In this document: piece after piece, positions 53,547 to 63,306 of the stretch | Layout of the letters: every line of letters begins with the position of its first letter | Position numbering within the stretch: position 1 is the stretch's first letter | Origin: Nocardia fluminea | Lineage (GTDB): Bacteria; Actinomycetota; Actinomycetes; Mycobacteriales; Mycobacteriaceae | DNA: 64,000 nt | Assembly: GCF_002846365.1 (NCBI RefSeq) | Contig: NZ_PJMW01000002.1 | Coordinates: forward strand, 1,302,001 to 1,366,000 | Direction of reading: 5' to 3' | Program-made: the position numbers and the translations under genes | Notes under the pieces: model-generated | Seen by the model: only the letters and a program-made list of their open reading frames with translations | What the model was told of the DNA's origin: nothing | Database searches by the model: none

Positions 53547-55925
53547 GTGCCGATCACTCAAACGCTCGCGAGGCTGGCCGGCAGCTGCGCGCTGGCCGCC
53601 GTGCTTGTCGCTGGGCTGTTGTTCCCCTTGGCCGGTGGATTCGGATTCATCTCCAACCGCGCCGCCGACGCCGTCGACAATGTCTCCGCCGAACTGGTGG
53701 AGGGCACGGTCCCCGCCGTGTCGACTATGGTCGACGCGAACGGGTCGCCGCTGGCGTGGCTCTACGAGCAACGCCGCTTCGAAGTGCCGAGCGACAAGAT
53801 CTCCAACAACATGAAGCTGGCGATCGTGTCCATCGAGGACAAGCGCTTCGCCGACCACAAGGGCGTGGACTGGCAGGGCACGCTGCGCGCGTTCCTCACC
53901 AACACCTCCTCCGGTGCGGTGCAGCAGGGCGCGTCGACGCTCGACCAGCAGTACGTGAAGAACTTCAACCTGCTCGTGGTCGCCAAGACCGACGCCGAGC
54001 GCCGCGCCGCGATCGAGACCACACCGGCGCGCAAGCTGCGCGAGATCCGGATGGCGCTCACGCTGGACCGCGAGCTGTCCAAGGACGAGATCCTCACCCG
54101 CTACCTGAACCTGGTGCCCTTCGGCAACGGTTCCTACGGCGTCCAGGACGCCGCCCAGACCTACTTCGGCATCGACGCGTCCCAGCTCAACATCACGCAG
54201 TCGGCGATGCTGGCGGGCATGGTGCAGTCCAGCTCCAAGCTCAACCCCTACACCAACGTGCAGGGCGTCACCGACCGCCGCAACACCGTGCTCGACACAC
54301 TGATCCAGAACATCCCGCACCGCGCCGAGGAGTTCCGCAAGGCCAAGGCCGAACCGCTCGGTGTGCTGCCCGAACCCAAGGGCCTGCCGCGCGGGTGCAT
54401 CTCCGCCAAAGACAAGGGCTTCTTCTGCGACTACGCGCTGCAGTACCTGGCAGAGGCCGGGATCAGTCGCGAGCAGATCGACAAGGGCGGCTACCTGATC
54501 AAAACCACGCTCGACCCGGTACTCCAAGAATCGGTGAAGCGTTCGGTGAACGAGCAGGCCGACCCCAACCTCGACAACATCGCCGAAGTCATGTCGGTGG
54601 TCGCGCCCGGCCAGGATTCGCACCCCGTCCTCGCGATGGCGTCCAGCCGCACGTACGGCCTCAACCGCGATGCCAACGAGACGCTGCTCGGCCAGCCGTA
54701 CTCGATGGCGGGTGACGGCGCGGGCTCGATCTTCAAGCTCTTCACCACCGCCGCGGCGATGGAGAAGGGCCTCGGGATCGCCGCCCAGGTAGATGTCCCC
54801 GGCACCTACGCCGCCAGGGGCATGGGCTACTCGAACTCGCCGGGCTGCCCGGCCGACTCGTGGTGTGTGAAGAACGCGGGCAATTACCCCGGCTCGATGT
54901 CGGTGACCGACGCGCTCGCGACCTCGCCCAACACCACCTTCGTGAAAATGATCCAGGACGTCGGCGTCGAGGCCGCGGTGGACATGGCTGTGCGCCTCGG
55001 CATGCGGTCCTACACCGAGCCCGGCACCTCCGGGTACGGCAACGCGAGCCTGGCCGACCACATCAAGAACAACAACATGGGCTCGTTCACCCTCGGCCCG
55101 TTCGCGATCAACCCGCTCGAGCTGACAAACGTGGCCGCCACACTCGGCTCGGGTGGCAAATGGTGCCCGCCCTCGCCGATCAAGGAAGTCGTCGACCGCA
55201 GCGGCAAGATCGTTCCGCTCACCCAGCAGGCCTGTGAGCAGGTTGTCGACCCGGGTCTGGCCAACACCCTCGCCAACGCGATGAGCAAGGACGACACCAG
55301 CGGTACCGCCGCGGGTGCCGCGCGCGCGGCCGGGTGGTCGGCACCGATGTCGGGTAAGACAGGTACCACCGAGAGTCACCGCTCCTCGGCGTTCCTCGGC
55401 TTCACCAACGCGCTGGCATCATCGGTCTATGTCTACGGCGACAGCCCCACACCCGGCGAGATCTGCTCGTTTCCACTGCGCAACTGCGGCGCCAGCAACG
55501 CCTCGGGGCTGTTCGGCGGTAACGAACCTGCCCGCACCTGGTTCAACGCCATCAAGCCGCTGATGGACCGATATCCGCCACCGGGTCTGCCGCCGGTGGA
55601 CGACAAGTACGTCCGTGGCGCGAACAACTCCCAGGTCCCCGATGTGGCAGGCAAGTCGCAGGGCGAGGCCACCTCGATCCTGACCGGTGCGGGCTTCCAG
55701 GTCTCCGCGGTGACGGGCGCTGGTTCACAGGCCAAGGGCACGGTGATGGGCAGTTCGCCGAACGGTTCGGCCATTCCGGGCTCGGTGGTCACGATCTACA
55801 TCAGTGACGGCACCGTCCGGGTGCCCGCGCCGACGACACCGCCGCCCGCCGCGCCCGCGCCGGCGGTCCCGGGGCTGCCGCAGATCCCGCGTCTGCCACC
55901 GATCCCCATCCCGGTGCCGCGCTAG
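53547..55925 (+). CDS. ponA2: Class A penicillin-binding protein with PASTA domain (PonA2-like)
   Basis: A 792-residue peptidoglycan synthase. An N-terminal membrane anchor is followed by a glycosyltransferase domain (IEDKRFADHKGVDWQG, GASTLDQQYVKN, about 90-260) and a transpeptidase domain: SxxK as GSIFK (about 395), SPN (about 458) and KTGT (about 608). One PASTA domain (VPDVAGKSQGEATSIL) and a Pro/Ala-rich tail end the protein. Starts at GTG 53547. Matches Rv3682. Confidence 0.95.
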   Translation: MPITQTLARLAGSCALAAVLVAGLLFPLAGGFGFISNRAADAVDNVSAELVEGTVPAVSTMVDANGSPLAWLYEQRRFEVPSDKISNNMKLAIVSIEDKRFADHKGVDWQGTLRAFLTNTSSGAVQQGASTLDQQYVKNFNLLVVAKTDAERRAAIETTPARKLREIRMALTLDRELSKDEILTRYLNLVPFGNGSYGVQDAAQTYFGIDASQLNITQSAMLAGMVQSSSKLNPYTNVQGVTDRRNTVLDTLIQNIPHRAEEFRKAKAEPLGVLPEPKGLPRGCISAKDKGFFCDYALQYLAEAGISREQIDKGGYLIKTTLDPVLQESVKRSVNEQADPNLDNIAEVMSVVAPGQDSHPVLAMASSRTYGLNRDANETLLGQPYSMAGDGAGSIFKLFTTAAAMEKGLGIAAQVDVPGTYAARGMGYSNSPGCPADSWCVKNAGNYPGSMSVTDALATSPNTTFVKMIQDVGVEAAVDMAVRLGMRSYTEPGTSGYGNASLADHIKNNNMGSFTLGPFAINPLELTNVAATLGSGGKWCPPSPIKEVVDRSGKIVPLTQQACEQVVDPGLANTLANAMSKDDTSGTAAGAARAAGWSAPMSGKTGTTESHRSSAFLGFTNALASSVYVYGDSPTPGEICSFPLRNCGASNASGLFGGNEPARTWFNAIKPLMDRYPPPGLPPVDDKYVRGANNSQVPDVAGKSQGEATSILTGAGFQVSAVTGAGSQAKGTVMGSSPNGSAIPGSVVTIYISDGTVRVPAPTTPPPAAPAPAVPGLPQIPRLPPIPIPVPR

Positions 55926-55929
55926 TCAC

Positions 55930-55972
55930 ACGGCAAAGGCCGCCGTCCGATCGGGACGGCGGCCTTTGCCGT
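55930..55972. terminator. Terminator between ponA2 and yqeY
   Basis: A 19-bp perfect stem (ACGGCAAAGGCCGCCGTCC) with a 5-nt loop between convergent genes, 4 bp past the ponA2 stop. Confidence 0.88.
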
Positions 55973-55977
55973 CGCTG

Positions 55978-56442
55978 CTACAGCCGGGCCTTCACCGCGG
56001 CGGAGAGCCGCGAGCCGTCGGCCTTGCCGTCGGCCAGCACGGTGGCGGCCTTCATGACCTGACCCATCTGCTTCATCCCCGGACGCTCACCGAGCTGCTC
56101 GGCGACCTGGGCGATCGCGGTATCGGCGACCTGCGCCACCTCCGCGTCGTCGAGCTGAGTCGGCAGGTACTCCTCGATGATCTGTTCCTCGGCGCGCTCG
56201 TTCGCGGCCAGTTCACCGCGACCGTTCTGCTCGTAGATCACGGCCGCCTCGTTGCGCTTCTTGGCTTCCTTCTGCAACAGCGACACGACATCGTTGTCGG
56301 AGAGTTCGTGCGCCTCCGTACCGGAGACCTCGGAAGTCTGGATGGCGGCGAGCAGCATCCGCAGAGTCGCGAGACGCAGTTTGTCCTTGGCTTTCATCGC
56401 GGTGGTCATATCCGCGCGCAGCTTGGCTTTCAGTTCCGACAT
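55978..56442 (-). CDS. GatB/YqeY-domain protein
   Basis: A 154-residue helical protein: MSELKAKLRADMTTAMKAKD start, EYLPTQLDDAEVAQ and QMGQVMKAATV later, as in YqeY. The domain is related to the tRNA-binding tail of GatB; the cell role is unclear. Confidence 0.92.
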   Translation of the reverse strand: MSELKAKLRADMTTAMKAKDKLRLATLRMLLAAIQTSEVSGTEAHELSDNDVVSLLQKEAKKRNEAAVIYEQNGRGELAANERAEEQIIEEYLPTQLDDAEVAQVADTAIAQVAEQLGERPGMKQMGQVMKAATVLADGKADGSRLSAAVKARL

Positions 56443-56672
56443 GCGGTTTACCGTAGTCGTTCGCTCTGTCGAGTCCCATCACATTTTCGTCGCAGTGACA
56501 TTCGCGCCAGGGGCGCGGCTTCTCGGCCCTGTTCCCCGCTTCTTCCCTCCCTCCGGGTACTCCTTCGTCGCACCCTCCACTCAGTCCAGAATCGGGCGGG
56601 CCGAGAAAATTCCAGACCGTTTGTGCGGAAACACACGCGCCGATCCGGGAGGGGGTCGCCTATGCTGGGCAA

Positions 56673-57635
56673 ATGCCCGTTATCTCGACGTCCGCTGTCC
56701 GCCGAACCGCGTTGGGAGCCGCAGGGGCCGCCGTCGCAGGCATCGGCTACGCCACGCTGATCGAACGGAACGCGTTCGTCCTGCGCGAAGCCACGATGCC
56801 GGTGCTGGCGCCCGGTTCACCGACGTTGCGCATTCTGCACGTCAGTGACCTGCACATGATGCCGGGCCAGCAGCTCAAACAGCAGTGGCTGCGCGAACTC
56901 GACCGCCTCGAACCCGACCTGGTCGTGAATACCGGCGACAATCTTTCCCATCCCAAGGCCGTGCCCGCGGTGGTGCAATCCCTCGGTGCGCTGCTGGCCC
57001 GACCCGGCCTGTTCGTGTTCGGTTCGAATGACTATTTCGCGCCGGTACCGAAGAATCCGCTGAAGTATTTCAAGAAAGATCACCGTCGCGTCTACGGAGA
57101 TCCGCTGCCGTGGAAGGACCTGCGCGCGGCATTCACCGAACGCGGCTGGCTCGATCTGACTCACACCCGGCGCGACCTCGAAGTGGCCGGCATCCGCATC
57201 GCCAGCGCCGGCGTCGACGACCCGCATCTGCAACGCGACCGCTACGACACGGTCGCGGGCGCACCGAACCAGCTGGCGCAGCTCAGCATCGGCGTCACGC
57301 ATTCGCCCGAACCGCGCGTGCTCGATCGCTTCGCCGAAGACGGCTACGACCTGGTGCTGGCCGGTCACACCCACGGTGGGCAGCTGGTCGTGCCCGGTTA
57401 CGGCGCGCTGGTGACCAACTGCGGGATCGACAAGTCCCGGGTGAAGGGCGCCTCCCAGTGGGGCGAACACACCCAGCTGCACGTCTCGGCCGGCATCGGC
57501 ACCTCACCGTGGGCGCCGTACCGCTTCTGCTGCCGCCCCGAGGCCACGCTGCTGACATTGGTCGGCGCCCAGCCCAAGCGGCCTTCCGCCGACACCGGCT
57601 TCGGCATTTCGACCTCGGAGGCCGTAGCCCGCTAG
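56673..57635 (+). CDS. Calcineurin-like metallophosphoesterase (Rv3683-like)
   Basis: A 320-residue protein: Tat-like or membrane N-terminus (RRTALGAAGAAVAGIGY), then metal ligands in HVSDLHMMPG (about 58), NTGDN (about 90), GSNDY (about 115) and GHTHGG (about 236). YaeI/YkuE-type proteins hydrolyse phosphoesters such as lipid headgroups at the membrane. Confidence 0.9.
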   Translation: MPVISTSAVRRTALGAAGAAVAGIGYATLIERNAFVLREATMPVLAPGSPTLRILHVSDLHMMPGQQLKQQWLRELDRLEPDLVVNTGDNLSHPKAVPAVVQSLGALLARPGLFVFGSNDYFAPVPKNPLKYFKKDHRRVYGDPLPWKDLRAAFTERGWLDLTHTRRDLEVAGIRIASAGVDDPHLQRDRYDTVAGAPNQLAQLSIGVTHSPEPRVLDRFAEDGYDLVLAGHTHGGQLVVPGYGALVTNCGIDKSRVKGASQWGEHTQLHVSAGIGTSPWAPYRFCCRPEATLLTLVGAQPKRPSADTGFGISTSEAVAR

Positions 57636-57684
57636 GGTCTGGCTCCGAACGACATTGTCATTGAGGTGTCATCAGGAGACGACC

Positions 57685-59526
57685 GTGAGCAGTGGATCCG
57701 ACGACAGGCGCGACGACCCGACCGTGTTCGGCGGATCCGGCGCACCGGACCAGCCCGACCGGCAATGGCAGCGGCCCGGATCGCCGGATCCGGCTGCGGA
57801 ACAGCCGAATCCGGGTACGCCTGATCCCACCGCGGTGTGGACTCCTGGTAGCACCGGTCTTCCGCCCACCCTGCGCTGGGACGGTTCAGGGCCACCGCCC
57901 GGGCTTCCCGAGCCGACCCAGTGGGCGCCGGCGGGTCCGCAGGATTGGCAGGACGCGGGTAGTCCTGCCCCGCAACAACCGGGTCAGGTCGCCGGCCCTC
58001 CCGCCGGTCAGGCAGGGCAGGCCGACCCCACCCAGGTCCGCCAGCCTGCACCCTGGCCGGGAGCGAATCCTTCCGCGGGTCAGCCGGGTTCGAGCCAGCC
58101 TTGGCAGCCGAATGTGAATCCCGCTGCCGGACAACAGCCTCCCGGTCAGCAGTGGCAGCCCGGAGCGGTCACACCAGGCGCTCCGCACGCTGATTTCCCT
58201 GGTGGACAACCGGGTTCGAATCAGCAATGGCAGCCCGGCACGAATCCTTTTGCCGGACAACAACCTCCACGTCAATGGGGCGCACCAGTGCCTCCTGGTC
58301 AGGAGTGGGGCGCTTTGTCCGCCGGTGGGCAACAGTGGGGCGCACCTGTGCCTCCTGGTCAGCAGTCGGGCGATCCGTCCGCCAGCGGGCAACAGTGGGG
58401 CGCACCAGTGCCTCCTGGTCAGGAGTGGGGCGCTTTGTCCGCCGGTGGGCAACAGTGGGGCGCACCTGTGCCTCCTGGTCAGCAGTCGGGCGATCCGTCC
58501 GCCAGCGGGCAACAGTGGGGCGCACCTGTGCCTCCTGGTCAGGAGTGGGGCGATCCGTCCGCCGGCGGGCAGCAGTGGGGTGGTCCGGCACATCCGCATG
58601 GTCAGCAGCAATGGGGCGCCCAGGTGGGGCAGGCAGATCCGACCAGGATCGGCGCACCGGGTTGGCAGCAGCAGGCACCGCAGCAATACGGCGAAATTCC
58701 CCCGCTGGACCACCGCGGTGTCCAGTCGTACGGTCAGCCCGTCCCGCCCAACCGGAAATCCGGGAACAGGGCGGCGATCTGGGCCGCGGCGGGGGTGGCG
58801 GCGCTACTCCTTGTCGGCGGCACGATCACGGCCGTCGCGCTGACTCGTGGCGACGACGCACCGAGCACCACCGCGGGCGCCACCCCCTCGATGGTCAGCG
58901 CGCTGTCCACCACACCGGCGCCGACGTCGTCGGGCAAGCCCAAGCCCAGCACCACCACCCCCGTTCCCTCGGGCGCCGCGTCGAACCGCAAACCCCTCAT
59001 CGAGGGCTACCAGGTGGTCGCCTCCCCCGACCGTGGCGCCGCTTACGACGTCCCCGCCGGTTGGAAGGTCGCCACCGAAGGCACCATCGGCGGTGTCGGC
59101 GAGCCCCCCGGCGACTCGGTGATCGGCAAGGGGTACGCCTCCGACGGCCGCGACTACTGCCCCAATTCCACCCGCACCATGTCGCTGCTCACCGGCTCCA
59201 AGAACGCCGACAACGCCGCGGCGAGCGCCGAACTCGGCACCAAGGCCGCCCCCCTCGCCTACCAGGGTTCCCAGGGCACCCCCGGCCCGGCCCAGCCGCT
59301 GAAGTCGATCGACGGCAGAACCGAGGGCATGTTCACCGAGACCACCGGCACAGTCCCCGCCCCCAAACCCGGCTGCGCCGCCACCTACTCCGTCTACACC
59401 TACGCCTTCAAAGGCGCCAAGGACGGCAGCTTCGTCATGGTCATGATCGCCGACACGGGCGTCCCCGGCGCCATCGACGCCACCGAGGCCAAGCGCATCT
59501 TCAGCTCCATCAGATCCCTCGACTAA
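57685..59526 (+). CDS. Repeat-bearing Gln/Pro/Gly-rich membrane protein with extracellular C-terminal domain
   Basis: A 613-residue protein. Residues 1-350 are low complexity with Q-W-G-A-P-V-P-P-G-Q units; one membrane helix at about 365-388 (AAIWAAAGVAALLLVGGTIT); a Thr/Pro/Ser linker; and a 180-residue outer domain beginning GYQVVASPDRGAAYDVPAGW with two Cys (in RDYCPNST and PGCAATYS) that may pair. N-terminal parts rich in P and Q are common in actinobacterial surface or division proteins. No function is assigned. GTG 57685 follows AGGAGA. Confidence 0.8.
   Translation: MSSGSDDRRDDPTVFGGSGAPDQPDRQWQRPGSPDPAAEQPNPGTPDPTAVWTPGSTGLPPTLRWDGSGPPPGLPEPTQWAPAGPQDWQDAGSPAPQQPGQVAGPPAGQAGQADPTQVRQPAPWPGANPSAGQPGSSQPWQPNVNPAAGQQPPGQQWQPGAVTPGAPHADFPGGQPGSNQQWQPGTNPFAGQQPPRQWGAPVPPGQEWGALSAGGQQWGAPVPPGQQSGDPSASGQQWGAPVPPGQEWGALSAGGQQWGAPVPPGQQSGDPSASGQQWGAPVPPGQEWGDPSAGGQQWGGPAHPHGQQQWGAQVGQADPTRIGAPGWQQQAPQQYGEIPPLDHRGVQSYGQPVPPNRKSGNRAAIWAAAGVAALLLVGGTITAVALTRGDDAPSTTAGATPSMVSALSTTPAPTSSGKPKPSTTTPVPSGAASNRKPLIEGYQVVASPDRGAAYDVPAGWKVATEGTIGGVGEPPGDSVIGKGYASDGRDYCPNSTRTMSLLTGSKNADNAAASAELGTKAAPLAYQGSQGTPGPAQPLKSIDGRTEGMFTETTGTVPAPKPGCAATYSVYTYAFKGAKDGSFVMVMIADTGVPGAIDATEAKRIFSSIRSLD
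58266..58586 (+). repeat. 60/120-bp in-frame tandem repeat
   Basis: About five units of 60 bp, each coding 20 residues of the type QQWGAPVPPGQEWGALSAGG or QQWGAPVPPGQQSGDPSASG, that alternate to form a nearly identical 120-bp unit. It lies inside the cytoplasmic part of the 613-residue protein and keeps frame. Confidence 0.9.
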
Positions 59527-59593
59527 CCCCCACCTGACCAGCGAATTTAACGTTTCACGACCCCACGTTGTAAGCTACTTCAGGTTCGCCTCA

Positions 59594-59668
<75 letters not shown>

Positions 59669-59685
59669 GTGTTGGTTGAGACACA

Positions 59686-59726
59686 AAAGAACCCCTGACC
59701 TGGGACTCCTGGGTCAGGGGTTCTTT
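59686..59726 (+). terminator. Terminator after tRNA-Pro
   Basis: A 15-bp perfect stem (AAAGAACCCCTGACC and complement) with an 11-nt loop ending in TTCTTT, 18 bp past the tRNA. Confidence 0.85.
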
Positions 59727-59835
59727 GCTGTCCGCCCTCGGCAACTCGGTGAGCGCCGCCGACCATCCCGGAAGTCCCGCTCGCGTCGTGCCGCGCAACG
59801 ACGTTTCCCGCCGCGGCCGGTCGTACGCTCGGATC

Positions 59836-60486
59836 ATGACGCCAGAGCGCCGTGTGCGCCTCCGCCGTGAAGCGTGGGGTTTCGTGATCGGATCCGTGTT
59901 CTTCGCCGTCGGAGCGGTACCGTTCTACGCCGACGCCGTGGGCGCCGTTGTCACCAACGCGACATTCTTCGTCGGGGCGATCTTCTTCACGCTGGCAGCG
60001 CTCATCCAGCTCGTGCTCAGCGGTCGGCACCCAGCTCGCCGGGGCTCCGATCGGGCGGTTCGGTCTGATTGGTGGGCATCCGCGGTGCAGTTCGCCGGGA
60101 CGCTGTTCTTCAATCTCAGCACGAGCGCGGCGCTCATCAGCGCTGTGGACGAGAACGCGCGCGTCGGATCGGGCTGGCGCCCGGATGCCCGGGGATCGGT
60201 GTGCTTCCTGGTGGCCAGCGCGCTCGCGGTCGTCGCGACGACCGAGCGGGACCGCCTGTGGGACCCGAAGGCGCGCGTGTGGCGCTGTACCTGGCTGAAC
60301 ATGATGGGATCGGTGTTCTTCGCGGTGTCCGCGGTCGGGGCGTACGTGATCCCGACGACGTCCGATTTCGTGAGCCAGCTGTGGGCGAACCTCGGCACCT
60401 TCCTCGGCGCTCTGTGCTTCCTCGCGGCGGCGCTGCTGAGCCGACGTGACATCCCCGCGGAGCACGCGCCGACAGCTGGCACCTGA
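59836..60486 (+). CDS. YrhK-like membrane protein
   Basis: A 216-residue protein with six hydrophobic segments in three pairs, each with a similar GSVFFAVGAV or GTLFFNLST motif (about residues 15-60, 85-105, 150-195), suggesting internal duplication of the YrhK domain. Function unknown. Start ATG 59836. Confidence 0.7.
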   Translation: MTPERRVRLRREAWGFVIGSVFFAVGAVPFYADAVGAVVTNATFFVGAIFFTLAALIQLVLSGRHPARRGSDRAVRSDWWASAVQFAGTLFFNLSTSAALISAVDENARVGSGWRPDARGSVCFLVASALAVVATTERDRLWDPKARVWRCTWLNMMGSVFFAVSAVGAYVIPTTSDFVSQLWANLGTFLGALCFLAAALLSRRDIPAEHAPTAGT

Positions 60487-60490
60487 GAGT

Positions 60491-60667
60491 TCACACCCTG
60501 TCACTCCGATGTATCGGTCGAGTCCCGGCGGAGCCACCGATCAGTTCACCGGCCACGGTCTCTTCGCCGGCCTGTGGGGGTTCGCGGTCGAGGGGGTTCG
60601 GCCAGCAGATGGTGATGGTCGTGAGGGAGATCAGGCCGAGGATGAGGGCCAGGATGGTGGGGCTCAT
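60491..60667 (-). CDS. Possible small single-pass membrane protein
   Basis: A 58-residue frame (start MSPTILALILGLISLTTITI) with GGAAGG 9 bp before the ATG and one membrane helix, then a hydrophilic tail. It resembles KdpF-like or other small membrane proteins only in size. The rest of the 400-bp gap up to the GntR gene shows no other gene. Confidence 0.4.
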   Translation of the reverse strand: MSPTILALILGLISLTTITICWPNPLDREPPQAGEETVAGELIGGSAGTRPIHRSDRV

Positions 60668-60848
60668 GGGGGTCGCCCTTCCGGGGTGAGCGGAGCGGGA
60701 GCGCGGCGGTGGGCTCGTGGTTCGAGTGTGGGCGCGGCCGGGCCGGGTGAGGTTGCCTGCGTGTTCGGGGTTGGTTGAGAAGTTCTCCCCACGCGAGGCT
60801 CTGGACGGTGAGGGTGACGGTGTGAGCAAGGGATAACGTGCCGCTTAC

Positions 60849-60889
60849 TTTCTGTCACTTGATAGAAATTCGCGGTCGATAGCGTATAC
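60849..60889 (+). promoter_or_regulatory. Candidate GntR operator and promoter
   Basis: An inverted repeat TTTCT-N10-AGAAA (60849-60868) and the palindrome GTATAC (60884-60889) lie just upstream of the GntR start. FCD regulators usually bind such sites in their own promoters. Confidence 0.35.
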
Positions 60890-60893
60890 ACCC

Positions 60894-61598
60894 ATGTCGA
60901 CAAGGGTGGATGCACCGGACGAGAGCTCGGGAAGGCCGTTGCGCGACGTCGTGTATTCGACGTTGCGGGGGGAGTTGATGAACGGGGACATCCGGTTCGG
61001 GGAGCGGCTCACCGAACCGAAACTGTCCACCAGGTTCGGGATATCTCGCACGCCCGTCCGGGAGGCGCTCACCATGCTCTGCTCGGACGGGCTGTTGCAG
61101 CGCGAGGAGTTCGGATTCAGTCCGGTGCGGCCGAGCGTGGCGCGGATTCGCGATCTCTACGAGCTGCGCCTGACCCTGGAACTGGGCGGGATGACGCGGG
61201 TACGAGCCGATCCGCGGATCACCCACGACGCGGCGCTGCTCCGCGCCGAGCGGCAGAAATGGTTGACCCTGCAAGCCGACCCGCCCGCCCAGGAGCCCGG
61301 TTTCGTCGTCGTCGACGAGGAATTCCACGTCGCCCTGCTGACCGCGGCGGGCAATGCCGAGATGGTGCGCGCGCTGGTCGCGGTGAACTCCCGGATCCGG
61401 CATGTGCGCATGTACGACTTCATGATCAACAACCGCATCGAGACCACGATCAGCGAGCATCTCGGCATTCTCGACGCCGTCCTCGCCGGTGACCTCACGC
61501 TGGCCCAGCAGCGCTTGCACACCCACATCGGCGATTCGCTGGATGTGGTGCTCGAGCGGATCTCGCGTGCTGTCGCCGCCATGTCCCTGAGTGAATAG
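60894..61598 (+). CDS. GntR/FCD-family regulator
   Basis: A 234-residue protein with an N-terminal winged helix (GERLTEPKLSTRFGISRTPVREALTML, about 34-60) and an FCD ligand domain with metal-type residues (ELRLTLELGG, DEEFHVALLTAAGN, ISEHLGILDAVLAGD). FCD domains sense organic acids. It is 10 bp upstream of the amidase gene, which it probably controls. ATG 60894. Confidence 0.88.
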   Translation: MSTRVDAPDESSGRPLRDVVYSTLRGELMNGDIRFGERLTEPKLSTRFGISRTPVREALTMLCSDGLLQREEFGFSPVRPSVARIRDLYELRLTLELGGMTRVRADPRITHDAALLRAERQKWLTLQADPPAQEPGFVVVDEEFHVALLTAAGNAEMVRALVAVNSRIRHVRMYDFMINNRIETTISEHLGILDAVLAGDLTLAQQRLHTHIGDSLDVVLERISRAVAAMSLSE

Positions 61599-61608
61599 AG
61601 GAGCGTCT

Positions 61609-63306
61609 ATGTCTGTCACCCCGACCGCGCGGGTCGCCGCCGCCTACGAGCGGATCGCCGAGGTGGACCGGCCCGAGGTCTGGATCACGCTGCGCTCCCG
61701 CGAGGCGCTGACGGCCGAGGCCGTCGATCTGGAACGCCGTGTCGCCGCGGGCGAGCGGCTGCCACTGGCGGGCCTGCTCCTCGCGGTGAAGGACAACGTC
61801 GACGTGGCCGGCTTGCCCACCACCGCCGCGTGTCCTGAATACGCTTACGAGGCAACGGAAACAGCGTCCTCGGTGCAGCGACTGGTCAACGCGGGCGCAC
61901 TCGTGCTCGGCAAGACCAATCTCGACCAGTTCGCCACCGGTCTCGTCGGCACGCGCAGCCCGTACGGCGCCGTCCGCAACGCACTCCATCCCGAATTGAT
62001 CTCCGGTGGTTCGAGTTCCGGCTCCGCGGCGGCGGTCGCGCTCGGTATCGCCGATCTCGCTGTCGGCACCGACACGGCGGGCTCGGGACGGGTGCCCGCC
62101 GCACTGCACGGAATCGTCGGCATCAAGGCCACGCTCGGTGTGATTCCCACCCATGGCGTCGTCCCCGCCTGTGCCGATTACGACGCCGTCACCATTTTCG
62201 CCGCCGATCTGGACCTCGCCGTCACCGCCGCGAAGACCATGGCGGGCAAGGATTCTCGCGACCCGCGCAGTCGCGAATGGCCCGCCGACGTCCGCCTCGC
62301 CGCATCCGCCGAACCCGAGATCGCCATCCCCCGGCCCGAAGATCTCGAACCGCTGAGCCCGGCCTACCGAACCGCCTTCTCGGAAACCGTTGCGGCCCTG
62401 CGTGCTCGAGGCCTGCGCCTCACCCAAATCGACATCTCGCCCCTGCTCGACGCGGCCCGCCTGCTCTACGACGGCGCGATCGTCGCCGAGCGGTACGCGG
62501 CAGTCGGCGAGTTCGTCGACAAGGGCACAGCGGGCCTGGACAGCACCGTCGCCGGAATAATCAGCGCCGCGAAAGCACTCGACGCGCACGCGTTCGCCCA
62601 GGATCTGGACAGCCTGGCCCGAACCCGGACCACCGCGGCAACACTGCTCGCCGGTTTCGACGGCCTGCTGATCCCCACCACCACCGAACACCCGTCGATC
62701 GCCGCGGTCGAAGCCGACCCGCTCGCGATCAACCGCAGGCTGGGCACCTACACGAACTTCTGCAATCTCCTAGACCTCGCCGCCGTCGCGATCCCCGGCC
62801 TGCCCACCGCCGACGGCCTCCCGTTCGGGGTGACAGTCGTAGTCCCCGCGTTCGCCGACCAACTGGCCGTCGACATCGCCGCCCGGATCACCGGCGCTCC
62901 CGCGCCACTACTCGTGGAATCCAGTGTGCCCCTCGCCGTCTTCGGCGCCCACCTGCGCGGCCAACCCCTGCACTGGCAACTCGAACAACTGGGCGCGCGC
63001 TTCGCAGGCCAGATCAGCACCAGCGACGCCTACCGACTGACCGCCCTCGACACCACCCCGGCCAAACCCGGACTGGTCCGCCACGGTGACGGACTAGGGG
63101 CACCGATCCTCGGCGAACTGTTCCTCCTCTCCCCCGCAGGCCTCGGCCGCTTCCTCGCCGAACTACCGCCGCCGATGGCGCTCACCAGCATCGAGCTGTC
63201 CGACGGACGCGCGGTCGTCGGCTTCGCGTGCAGCTACGACGCCGCCGTCGCAGCCACCGACATCACGCCGTACGGGAGCTGGGTGGCGTATCTACGGGAT
63301 CGATGA
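61609..63306 (+). CDS. atzF: Allophanate hydrolase-type amidase
   Basis: A 565-residue amidase-signature protein. The Ser-cisSer-Lys triad is in LAVKDNVDVAG (about 60), SGGSSSGSAA (about 135) and TDTAGSGRVPAA (about 155). A C-terminal domain of about 130 residues (AVFGAHLRGQPLHWQLEQLGARF, LRHGDGLG-type) matches the C-terminal domain of AtzF/DUR1-type allophanate hydrolases. It would release ammonia and CO2 from allophanate, but no urea carboxylase is beside it in this window. ATG 61609 follows GAGGAG. Confidence 0.85.
   Translation: MSVTPTARVAAAYERIAEVDRPEVWITLRSREALTAEAVDLERRVAAGERLPLAGLLLAVKDNVDVAGLPTTAACPEYAYEATETASSVQRLVNAGALVLGKTNLDQFATGLVGTRSPYGAVRNALHPELISGGSSSGSAAAVALGIADLAVGTDTAGSGRVPAALHGIVGIKATLGVIPTHGVVPACADYDAVTIFAADLDLAVTAAKTMAGKDSRDPRSREWPADVRLAASAEPEIAIPRPEDLEPLSPAYRTAFSETVAALRARGLRLTQIDISPLLDAARLLYDGAIVAERYAAVGEFVDKGTAGLDSTVAGIISAAKALDAHAFAQDLDSLARTRTTAATLLAGFDGLLIPTTTEHPSIAAVEADPLAINRRLGTYTNFCNLLDLAAVAIPGLPTADGLPFGVTVVVPAFADQLAVDIAARITGAPAPLLVESSVPLAVFGAHLRGQPLHWQLEQLGARFAGQISTSDAYRLTALDTTPAKPGLVRHGDGLGAPILGELFLLSPAGLGRFLAELPPPMALTSIELSDGRAVVGFACSYDAAVAATDITPYGSWVAYLRDR

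Noticed and set aside
53250..55379. A 709-codon minus-strand frame opposite ponA2
   Set aside because: It is the antisense shadow of a gene with all PBP motifs; high GC leaves few stops on the other strand.
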